Part shown: positions 1 through 5,979 of the stretch, one piece after another
How the letters are laid out: every line of letters starts with the position of its first letter
How positions within the stretch are numbered: the first letter of the stretch is position 1
NCBI GenBank assembly: GCA_030641505.1
Contig: DAOWHI010000020.1
Coordinates: 1 to 6,412, forward strand
From: Gemmatimonadota bacterium
GTDB lineage: Bacteria; Gemmatimonadota; Gemmatimonadetes; JACCXV01; JAHWKZ01
Direction of reading: 5' to 3'
Length of the DNA: 6,412 nucleotides
Translations under genes and position numbers: made by a program
Notes under the pieces: model-generated
Seen by the model: the letters and a program-made list of their open reading frames with translations, nothing else
What the model was told of the DNA's origin: nothing
The model's database searches: none

Positions 1-1637
1 CGACCGGTCGGATCGTCTCGGCGATCGACGCCGGCGAAGCGATCGAAGACCTCGAAATCGAGCTCGAGCGGTACCCCGAGATTCAAATGGCAATCGACGA
101 GCAACGGACGGTCGTCATCGAGCGACCGGAAAAGGACGTCAACCTCGAGCGAGTGAGGCGATACCTGCCACCGCGGGCGACTGGGGCCACCATTCTGGTG
201 ACGCCGATCCGTCAAGGAAACGACGTCCACGGAGTCGTGTTCGTCCGACTCGAACAATCGTATCGCGCGTTCAGCGACCAAGAGATCCGGTTCTGCCGAC
301 TTATGGCAGACATCGCCGGGAAGGCGATCCAACGCGCCGACCATCTCGCCGTAGTCTCCGAGGCCGCGCGTCGTGATCCGCTGACCGGGCTCTACAACGT
401 GCGCGCGTTCCGGCAAGCGTTGACGGATGAGATCGTGCGATCGCAGCGCACAGAGGCCGCCTTCAGCTTGGCCATGATCGACATCGATTTCATGAAGCAC
501 ATCAACGACACCTACGGTCACCCAGTCGGGGACCAGGTGCTCCGCAACGTGGCTGCTGTTCTGACCGAGGAAGTACGCCAGGTGGACGTGGTGGCGCGTT
601 ATGGCGGCGAGGAGTTCGCCGTTCTGCTGGCCGAGGCCAGCGGTCCGCGAGCCATGGTCGTGGCCGAGCGGCTTCGACAACGGATCGAAGCGAAGAACCA
701 CGACGGAGTGCGGGAGGCGGTCACGGTTTCGATCGGCCTGGCAGCGTATCCAGACGACGCGTCAGCCTGCACCGACCTCATTCGCGCCGCCGACCAAGCG
801 CTGTATGCATCCAAGAACCAGGGTCGCAACCGGATCATGCGCTACAACGAAACCAATTACACAAACGAGAACGAGGACCCCGAGGCGTTCGATCGCGCGC
901 GCCAGCTAAGACCGCATGATTCGACGGTGATTCGTGCGGTGCGCGATGCGCTCGACGGATTCCACGACAACCAATCGATCATGCGCCAGATGGGCGCCGT
1001 CGCGAGTTTGGTGACGCTCATGCGGGCCCGTGACCCATCAGCGCTCGAGCACTTGAGCGACACTGCCACGCTCGCCAAGCTGTTTCTGTCGTACCTGACG
1101 GTCGACGATCGTGAACTGGCCACGATCCACCTGGCGTGCTTGCTGCGTGATATCGGCCAGACCGCGGTGGGAGGCGCAATCCTCCACAAGCAGGACTCTC
1201 TCACCCGCGAAGAGTACGAGGCGATTCGTGAGCACCCCGTGATCGGCGCGCAGATCGTGGCTCCCCTGCGGGGATTGGACCCGGTCGTGCCGTTTATTCG
1301 GCACCACCACGAGCGGTGGGATGGCCAGGGATATCCGGACGGCCTGACCGGCAACGCGATCCCATACGGCGCGCGGGTCGTCGGCCTGATCGATGCGCTC
1401 CACGCGATGTTGCTGACGGGTCCCGGCGCCAGTCGGTCACACGGCGTCGATTACGCGCGCGAGGAGATCGCGCGCAACGGTGGAACTCAGTTCGATCCCG
1501 AGTTGGCCGAGCGGCTGGTGTTCGTGATTGATTCGAACCGCGACGCGATCGACGCATTGAGCGTCACATTCGACGCCGAAGCGCCAGGCGTTGTCGTCGG
1601 CGCAATCCGCCAGCCCAGCACCGCCAAGTCTTCCTAA
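1..1637 (+). CDS. GAF-GGDEF-HD-GYP cyclic-di-GMP signalling protein (5' end outside window)
   Basis: The reading frame is open to the window edge (first full codon at base 3), so the ATG at 87 is probably internal. Residues below count from that ATG. A GAF C-terminal half comes first: a YPEI motif just upstream of 87, then TILVTPIRQGNDVHGVVFVR near 35-54. A GGDEF domain follows (about 95-255). Its DxD (D132), N140, D149 and GGEEF (173-177) have the same spacing as the PleD active site. The inhibitory RxxD (R164-D167) lies five residues before GGEEF. Diguanylate cyclase activity is therefore likely. The HD-GYP region (about 300-485) keeps H322, H383, HHHERWDGQGYP (406-417) and GTQFDPEL, but the HD dyad reads R354-D355, the GK after it is GQ, and the usual DVYDALT is DALHAML. 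The phosphodiesterase half is probably inactive or regulatory. The TAA stop lies three bases from the convergent yraN stop. Domain calls are firm; the net activity is inferred. Confidence 0.93.
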   Translation, partial: TGRIVSAIDAGEAIEDLEIELERYPEIQMAIDEQRTVVIERPEKDVNLERVRRYLPPRATGATILVTPIRQGNDVHGVVFVRLEQSYRAFSDQEIRFCRLMADIAGKAIQRADHLAVVSEAARRDPLTGLYNVRAFRQALTDEIVRSQRTEAAFSLAMIDIDFMKHINDTYGHPVGDQVLRNVAAVLTEEVRQVDVVARYGGEEFAVLLAEASGPRAMVVAERLRQRIEAKNHDGVREAVTVSIGLAAYPDDASACTDLIRAADQALYASKNQGRNRIMRYNETNYTNENEDPEAFDRARQLRPHDSTVIRAVRDALDGFHDNQSIMRQMGAVASLVTLMRARDPSALEHLSDTATLAKLFLSYLTVDDRELATIHLACLLRDIGQTAVGGAILHKQDSLTREEYEAIREHPVIGAQIVAPLRGLDPVVPFIRHHHERWDGQGYPDGLTGNAIPYGARVVGLIDALHAMLLTGPGASRSHGVDYAREEIARNGGTQFDPELAERLVFVIDSNRDAIDALSVTFDAEAPGVVVGAIRQPSTAKSS

Positions 1638-1640
1638 GGC

Positions 1641-2024
1641 TCAGCCCTCGAGCCGAAAAGCGTCTTCGATGTGCGTGATCTCCGGTCTGGAACCTCGTTC
1701 CCGTTTTGCGCTCAACTCTACGGTCACGACGTCGAAGCGGTACGACCGCGCTCTGTGACCCCAACGGGCCAGCGCCGCGTTGGCCGCCGCCGCGATCTGT
1801 CGCTGTTTTCTCCAATCCACCGCAGTGGCGGGCGGCGCAAGCGAGCCTGCGCGGCGGGTTTTGACCTCGACAAACGCGATCGTTCCGTCCTTTTCGACGA
1901 CGAGATCGATCTCACGACCGGCCGCTCGGCAGCGCCGCGCCAGAATCTCATAGCCGTGACCCTCCAAGTACTCCGCCGCGAGCCGCTCGCCGCTGTGGCC
2001 GAGCGCCTGACGAGCGTGAGTCAG
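1641..2024 (-). CDS. yraN: YraN/UPF0102 family nuclease-like protein, probable CTG start
   Basis: This is a small protein of about 127 residues, the usual UPF0102 length. It has the family's PD-(D/E)xK-like core: REIDLV, then FVEVKTR, then WRKQRQI, RFDVV and a C-terminal HIEDAF. The family is predicted to act on DNA or Holliday-like structures, but its role is poorly defined. A start at TTG 1967 would remove the conserved N-terminal segment ALGHSGERLAAEYLEGHGY, which is encoded in frame upstream. No ATG or GTG exists in this frame further up. The best start is CTG at 2024-2022, which overlaps the TGA of the preceding hydrolase gene as CTGA and has a GGAG eight bases before it (2033-2036). The gene is last in the minus-strand block and depends on read-through and probably translational coupling. 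The family call is strong; the CTG start is an inference. Confidence 0.88.
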   Translation of the reverse strand: MTHARQALGHSGERLAAEYLEGHGYEILARRCRAAGREIDLVVEKDGTIAFVEVKTRRAGSLAPPATAVDWRKQRQIAAAANAALARWGHRARSYRFDVVTVELSAKRERGSRPEITHIEDAFRLEG

Positions 2025-2818
2025 AGGTCGATCTCCAAGCCGTCCGCGCCGAGTTCGATCGGTCCGTGGTGATACGCTTCGCGGATCCGGCGTTCGATCT
2101 CGTCCCAGCCGAGCGCCAGGACCGACGGGTAGAAGTGAGCCACCGCGAGGCGCTTGACCGCGGCAGCGGCAGCCACCCGACCGACCGCGCGCGGGGTCAT
2201 GTGACCTGGCGCCTGCAGCCCGTCAGCGACCGAGCACTCGGCGATCAGCAGGTCCGCGTCCCGGGCCAACGCGATCGCCTCCTCGCTCTCTTCGGTGTCA
2301 CCGGTATACGCGACGACGACCTCGCGGCCCGCGACGCCAAGCGTAAACCGATAGCCAACCGCCTCGGGTGAGTGCACGACCGGGTAGGCGTTGATCTCGA
2401 CCACGGCGTCGTCACGCTCGATCTCGATCGGCGTGTCGGCGGCCTCCCAAACGTCCAGTGGAAACCCGGGATCGATGACCCAATCGCCAAAGATATTCTC
2501 GAGTCGATCGAGGTCGGCTCCGAAATCGGGATAACCGACCAGCGCTAGCGGCTCGACTCGGCGCTCGCCGGGTAAATGACGCAACGTGAAGAGAAGCGGC
2601 AGGAGATCGGCGAAGTGGTCCTGGTGGCGGTGCGAGATCGCCACCACGTCGAGCGCCCCCAAGGGTAGGCCGAGTCCCGTCATCCGACGGAGCGTTCCAA
2701 AGCCCAAGTCGACCAGCACGTGGATGTCGCCGCACTGGAGGTGGTGAGACGCCGTTCCGCGCTCGATGTCGGGCACGAGCGTCCCGCTGCCGATCATCGT
2801 GTAGCGGATCGGCTTCAT
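2021..2818 (-). CDS. RNase Z-like metallo-beta-lactamase-fold hydrolase
   Basis: The 265-residue protein has a complete binuclear metal site of the RNase Z/ElaC-like branch of the MBL fold. It shows an N-terminal MIGSGTLVPD strand-loop (8-17), the SHRHQDH motif (62-68, ligands H63, H65, D67 and H68), H149 in VVHSPEAVGY, D174 in YTGDT (171-175), AECS (193-196), GHMTP (205-209) and H228 in AHFYP. It has no signal peptide, so it should be cytosolic. The substrate cannot be read from the sequence: tRNA 3' processing is possible, but many short relatives hydrolyse other phosphoesters or are uncharacterised. The ATG at 2818 fits the fold's first strand. No Shine-Dalgarno-like sequence is seen in the 33 bases between the pilD stop and this ATG. 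Its stop overlaps the likely yraN start. Confidence 0.9.
   Translation of the reverse strand: MKPIRYTMIGSGTLVPDIERGTASHHLQCGDIHVLVDLGFGTLRRMTGLGLPLGALDVVAISHRHQDHFADLLPLLFTLRHLPGERRVEPLALVGYPDFGADLDRLENIFGDWVIDPGFPLDVWEAADTPIEIERDDAVVEINAYPVVHSPEAVGYRFTLGVAGREVVVAYTGDTEESEEAIALARDADLLIAECSVADGLQAPGHMTPRAVGRVAAAAAVKRLAVAHFYPSVLALGWDEIERRIREAYHHGPIELGADGLEIDL
2033..2036 (-). promoter_or_regulatory. Shine-Dalgarno GGAG supporting the CTG start of yraN
   Basis: GGAG lies within the last codons of the hydrolase gene, eight bases before the CTG at 2024-2022. It is the main sequence support, along with family length and the conserved N-terminus, for starting yraN at a CTG that overlaps the hydrolase stop. 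Confidence 0.5.
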
Positions 2819-2851
2819 CGTGGTACGCGATCGTGGCCCGAGCTCACCGCG

Positions 2852-3619
2852 TTACGCGAACCCGGTCATGTACCAGTCGAGAAGACGCTCTCCCCAAGCG
2901 AACGTCACCGCGCCACCGATCGCCAGAAAGATGCCGAACGGGACAAGCCGCTTGGAGCGCATGTTGAGCGGCACGAAGACGATCGTCGCCAGGATGGACG
3001 CGACGAAGAGCGCCAGCAGCGTGCCCTGCCACCCCACGAACGCGCCGATCATCGCCATCAGCTTGACGTCGCCACCGCCCATCGCGTCCTCGCCAAAGAT
3101 CTTGGTTCCGACGATCGCGATAACCCACAAGACACCGCCACCCACCAGCACACCGATCAACGACCCCACCGGCGTAGGCGAGCCCGGCAGGAACGACATC
3201 GCCAACCCGGCTACTACACCGCCCAGCGACAGCTCGTCAGGGATCACGTATTCCCGGCCATCGGTGACCGCGACTGCCAACAGGATGCTCATCATAACAA
3301 CTGCTTGGGCGGCGTGAGGCGTCAGGCCAAACACGTAGACGTTCCCGGCCCATATCGCCGCCGTGGCCAGCTCGACGATCGGGTACTGGACGCTGATCCG
3401 GGTCCCGCAGTAGGCACACCGACCACGCAGCGCCAGCCAAGAAAAGACGGGGATGTTGTGACGCCACTTGAGGGTCTCACCGCACCGTGGGCAATGGCTG
3501 CGAGGCCGAATGAGCGACATCGCAGCAGGCAAGCGGATGATCGCAACGTTCAGGAACGAGCCGACCAGGAGCCCCAAGAGGCCCGCGAGGATGACCGACT
3601 GGATTGGTGGAGGGGTCAA
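2852..3619 (-). CDS. pilD: Type IV prepilin peptidase / N-methyltransferase (A24 family), TTG start
   Basis: This inner-membrane aspartyl peptidase cleaves the leader of type IV pilins and type II secretion pseudopilins and methylates the new N-terminus. The 255-residue protein is full length and two-domain. A first membrane helix (about 8-28) ends in GSFLNVAIIRLP. The cytoplasmic methylation domain follows, with two CxxC zinc pairs (C43/C46 and C68/C71) around NIPVFSWLALRGRC. The peptidase core carries D120 in TDGREYVIPDE and D184 in GGGDVKL, the two catalytic aspartates. Several more hydrophobic helices follow (about 80-98, 103-118, 130-147, 150-172, 188-218, 228-246). The likely start is TTG at 3619-3617, overlapping the TGA of the upstream activator gene as TTGA. 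No ATG occurs before residue 34 and no strong ribosome binding site is seen, so coupling is likely. It could equally be named gspO or comC. No pilin or pseudopilin gene lies in the window to decide its partner system. Confidence 0.95.
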   Translation of the reverse strand: MTPPPIQSVILAGLLGLLVGSFLNVAIIRLPAAMSLIRPRSHCPRCGETLKWRHNIPVFSWLALRGRCAYCGTRISVQYPIVELATAAIWAGNVYVFGLTPHAAQAVVMMSILLAVAVTDGREYVIPDELSLGGVVAGLAMSFLPGSPTPVGSLIGVLVGGGVLWVIAIVGTKIFGEDAMGGGDVKLMAMIGAFVGWQGTLLALFVASILATIVFVPLNMRSKRLVPFGIFLAIGGAVTFAWGERLLDWYMTGFA

Positions 3620-5742
3620 GGCTTCAGGGATTCGTCCACTGACTCGGTAATCGTCTTCGCTTGGTCCTGATCAGCTACCAACCGAGGCGTCGCACCCTCG
3701 CGCTGATCCTGGCCTTGAAAAGCCGGGTCAAAGTCGGGTCGCTCGAGGTCCAGCAACTTGAGCTTGTAGATTAGCGTGGTTCGGTTGACCCCCAGCAGTT
3801 CCGCCGAGCGGGTGACGTTGCCTCGGCACATGCGAAGGACCTTGAGGAGGTGTGCGCGACGCACGGAGTACCAGGATAGGTCTTCAGCATCCAGGCTCAT
3901 GGTCGAGAGTCCGAGCCCCAGGTCATCAAGACCGATCCGGCGGCCGGCCGCCAGGTGAAAACCTCGTTCGAGGGTGGAGTTGAGCTCACGCACGTTGCCA
4001 GGCCAGCCATACTTAGCGATCGCATCCCAGGTCTCAGCTTTGAGCGTCTTCTTCCGCCCATACAGGTCGTTGAGCATGTTGATTTGATGCTTCGCCAGCG
4101 GCGCGATGTCTTCCCGTCGCTCTCTCAGCGGAGGCAGCTTGACCCGGAATCCAGACAACCGGAAGAAGAGGTCCTCGCGAAGCTGGCCGTTCTCAAGCAT
4201 CTGGTCAATGTCACGATTGGTCGCCGCCAAAACCCGAAACTCCGCTTTCTTCTCCACTCGTGAGCCTACAGGACGGTAGCGCTGCTCTTCGATCGTGTAC
4301 AACAATTTAGCCTGAATATCAACCGGCAACTCGCCAAACTCGTCAAGAAACAGCGTGCCTTTGTTGGCTTGTTCGATCAGCCCCACACTATCCGACACGG
4401 CACCTGTAAACGATCCCCTCCGATGCCCAAAGAGCTTCGACTCGAACAAGTTCTCTTCGAGATTCGTGCAATCGACGACTACAAACGGCGATTTCTTGCG
4501 CCTGCTTGTTTCGTGGAGCTGCCGCGCGAGGAAAGTCTTACCCGTTCCCGACTCCCCCTCCAGCACAATACGCACCTCGGTATTAATCAAGCGCCTTAGT
4601 TGATTCTTCAAACTGAGAATCGCCGGCGCCTGCGTTAGAAAGCACGGAAAAGGCTGCGTTGGGCTCCTGCGCCGCGACCCGTTGAGGGCCTCCATGATGC
4701 GCGTGTAGTGAGCCTCGAGCAGCTGGCCCTCGGGGTTGTTTCGAAAAAGTATTTGTGCCTTGGAGAGCAAATGCTCGTATGGGACGTCGCTGGTGAGTCG
4801 CGCCCATGTTCCGGTCATCATAAGTACTATCGCAGATTCGGTTTCCAAACACCGCGCCCGTAGATCCGACGCCGCAGCCGCGAACTGCAATGTGATTTCA
4901 CGGTCAGCGGTTCCACGATTGATGATCGATTTCCAGACCAGAATGCGCGCCTGAAGCGCACTATGCGAGACCATGACAGCAAGTCTCTCCGCTGTCTTGA
5001 GCTCATCAAGTGCGGCTTCTGGATTTCCGGCGAGTAGCTCCAATTCAGCGCGACCGAACGTCACTATCAAGTTCAGGTGCAGATTGTTCGCCAATCTCGT
5101 CTGAATCTCACTCCGTTCATACAGTTTGTACGCGTGGTCGTATTTCCCTAGACGAACCGCATCCCATGCCATGTTGCACATAGTCAATCCGAAGCTCTTT
5201 GCACTTTCCAATTCTTCGAACTTTCTGGCCGCCTTGCCACTCAGTCTGTCCGCTGTCCTGTGATCTCCCAGGGTGAACATGGCGTTTGCCCAGTTCGCAA
5301 GCGCACATGCTTCCAGATGTCGGTCGCGTCCACTTTCGGAAAGTCGATTTGCTCGTTCGAGATTTCGCGCCGCCAGTTGGGGCAAGCACATTTTCTGAAG
5401 AACTCCGCCCAAGACGTTGTAAGCACGCGCGGTATCGACCCCAACGCTTCCCACGAGCGGACGTATGAGTCCCAAAATGTCACTGTGGGATCGATCTAGC
5501 AGCGAGCACACCAAATCGAGGCGAATACTAGCTGCTCGAGTTTCATCGTTGTGCCTGAGTGCCCGGTCGTAAGCACTGCGTAGACAACTTTCGGCTTCAC
5601 CTAGATGACCACTGTTGAAGAGCCTCAGTCCGATCGTTCTTCTCAAGGACGCTGCATTTCTGGGCAAGATGTTGACCGATCTGAACGACTTGATAAGACA
5701 CTCTGTTTCAGGATCTAATACAAAGCGGTCGGGACGGGGCAT
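3616..5742 (-). CDS. TPR-containing sigma-54-dependent activator (TPR / AAA+ / Fis-type HTH)
   Basis: This 708-residue bacterial enhancer-binding protein should remodel sigma-54 RNA polymerase by ATP hydrolysis. The N-terminal half (about 30-350) is helical and TPR-like, with repeat-like hairpins near 38-65, 104-137, 144-176, 183-217 and 224-256. No receiver, GAF or PAS domain is seen. The AAA+ domain (about 368-600) has Walker A GESGTGKT (396-403), the sigma-54 contact loop as GSFTGA (443-448; usual form GAFTGA), Walker B GTLFLDEFGELP (462-473), the arginine-finger segment LREDLFFRL (521-529) and WPGNVREL (580-587). A Fis-like helix-turn-helix is at about 641-664. A 44-residue D/Q/E-rich tail then follows, which is unusual because the HTH normally ends these proteins. 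The ATG at 5742 has GAGG seven bases upstream. The TPR part (about 4650-5740) is visibly less GC-rich than the neighbouring genes. The signal sensed and the target promoters are unknown; control of pilus genes is only suggested by the coupling to pilD. Confidence 0.93.
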   Translation of the reverse strand: MPRPDRFVLDPETECLIKSFRSVNILPRNAASLRRTIGLRLFNSGHLGEAESCLRSAYDRALRHNDETRAASIRLDLVCSLLDRSHSDILGLIRPLVGSVGVDTARAYNVLGGVLQKMCLPQLAARNLERANRLSESGRDRHLEACALANWANAMFTLGDHRTADRLSGKAARKFEELESAKSFGLTMCNMAWDAVRLGKYDHAYKLYERSEIQTRLANNLHLNLIVTFGRAELELLAGNPEAALDELKTAERLAVMVSHSALQARILVWKSIINRGTADREITLQFAAAASDLRARCLETESAIVLMMTGTWARLTSDVPYEHLLSKAQILFRNNPEGQLLEAHYTRIMEALNGSRRRSPTQPFPCFLTQAPAILSLKNQLRRLINTEVRIVLEGESGTGKTFLARQLHETSRRKKSPFVVVDCTNLEENLFESKLFGHRRGSFTGAVSDSVGLIEQANKGTLFLDEFGELPVDIQAKLLYTIEEQRYRPVGSRVEKKAEFRVLAATNRDIDQMLENGQLREDLFFRLSGFRVKLPPLRERREDIAPLAKHQINMLNDLYGRKKTLKAETWDAIAKYGWPGNVRELNSTLERGFHLAAGRRIGLDDLGLGLSTMSLDAEDLSWYSVRRAHLLKVLRMCRGNVTRSAELLGVNRTTLIYKLKLLDLERPDFDPAFQGQDQREGATPRLVADQDQAKTITESVDESLKP

Positions 5743-5749
5743 GGTGAAA

Positions 5750-5765
5750 CCTCAACACGCTTGAG
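5750..5765 (-). promoter_or_regulatory. Ribosome binding site of the activator gene inside a small leader hairpin
   Basis: On the minus strand GAGG (5753-5750) sits seven bases before the ATG at 5742 and supports that start. It overlaps the 3' arm of a perfect hairpin: CTCAA (5765-5761), loop GCGTG, TTGAG (5755-5751). Folding would cover most of the Shine-Dalgarno sequence, so initiation may depend on RNA structure. The stem is short, and the strength of any effect is unknown. Confidence 0.5.
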
Positions 5766-5797
5766 TGTGACGACCGATAATCAGCGGGAGCGAGTAT

Positions 5798-5826
5798 TTG
5801 TTAGCGGCCCGCGTCCAGGCTGTCAA
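5798..5826 (-). promoter_or_regulatory. Sigma-70-type promoter candidate for the activator-pilD block
   Basis: On the minus strand a perfect -35 box TTGACA (5826-5821) is followed, after exactly 17 bases, by TAACAA (5803-5798), a weak -10 box matching three of six consensus positions. Transcription would begin near 5790, leaving a leader of roughly 48 bases before the ATG at 5742. The perfect -35 and ideal spacing support it; the poor -10 suggests a weak or activator-assisted promoter. Whether this lineage uses the same consensus is assumed. Confidence 0.5.
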
Positions 5827-5831
5827 CCCGA

Positions 5832-5848
5832 TTCTTCGTTAGCAAGAA
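5832..5848. repeat. Inverted repeat TTCTT-N7-AAGAA upstream of the -35 box
   Basis: Perfect 5-bp arms (5832-5836 and 5844-5848) are separated by seven bases and lie five bases upstream of the TTGACA box at 5821-5826. The position suits an activator or repressor site for the activator promoter. The arms are short, so a chance match cannot be excluded. Confidence 0.3.
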
Positions 5849-5870
5849 GCACGCCGACACAAAAACCGTC

Positions 5871-5880
5871 CACGATCGTG
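5871..5880. repeat. Perfect 10-bp palindrome CACGATCGTG, possible operator
   Basis: This self-complementary sequence lies between the two TTGACA boxes upstream of the activator gene. On the minus strand it is followed by a run of five Ts (after GACGG), but the stem is only three to five pairs, so it is not a convincing terminator. It contains the CGATCG hexamer that is frequent throughout the window, so a protein-binding role is only one possibility. Confidence 0.3.
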
Positions 5881-5913
5881 ATTTAACAATTGGAAGCCGG
5901 CAGTAACTGTCAA
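5881..5913 (-). promoter_or_regulatory. Possible second upstream promoter (second TTGACA box)
   Basis: A second perfect TTGACA lies on the minus strand at 5913-5908. The best -10-like hexamer, TTAAAT (5886-5881, four of six matches), is 21 bases away, which is too far for a standard promoter. Hexamers at 17-19 bases match poorly. It is recorded because two perfect -35 boxes in one orientation within 100 bases are notable, but it may be chance. Confidence 0.2.
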
Positions 5914-5979
5914 AATACCGACAATGGCCGTGTGGAAAACCGACGGCGAAGGTCGACGCTCTGCGTGTCGTGCAAACCT

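Larger units (their letters stand above)
1641..5742 (-). other. Probable four-gene operon: activator-pilD-MBL hydrolase-yraN
   Basis: Four genes run in the same direction with junctions of a 4-base overlap (TTGA), a 33-base gap and a 4-base overlap (CTGA). No terminator-like hairpin with a T-run was seen between them. The shared promoter would be in the 5743-5979 region. Co-transcription is inferred from spacing. Confidence 0.7.

Noticed and set aside
87..89. ATG at 87 as the true start of the GGDEF protein
   Set aside because: The frame is open upstream and encodes typical GAF sequence (YPEI context) before this ATG, so the gene begins outside the window.
857..1403. Minus-strand open frames opposite the HD-GYP region
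   Set aside because: They overlap a conserved coding region in antisense, have no recognisable domain, and are biased in composition.
1638..1654. GGCTC-N7-GAGCC hairpin at the convergent gene junction
   Set aside because: The stem is five pairs and no T-run follows on either strand. It overlaps the yraN stop and last codons and could be chance.
1965..1967. TTG at 1967 as the start of yraN
   Set aside because: It would cut off the conserved N-terminal helix of the family, which is encoded immediately upstream in frame.
2720..3670. 316-codon plus-strand open frame opposite pilD and the hydrolase gene
   Set aside because: It is antisense to two clearly conserved genes. Its product is an R/D/Q/H-rich composition with no recognisable domain, as expected from the complement of GC-rich coding sequence.
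5936..5970. Possible terminator hairpins after tsaD (CGAC-N7-GTCG followed by GTTTT, and an adjacent CGAC...GTCG dyad)
   Set aside because: Stems have only four Watson-Crick pairs and the T-run is four bases, too weak to call a terminator.
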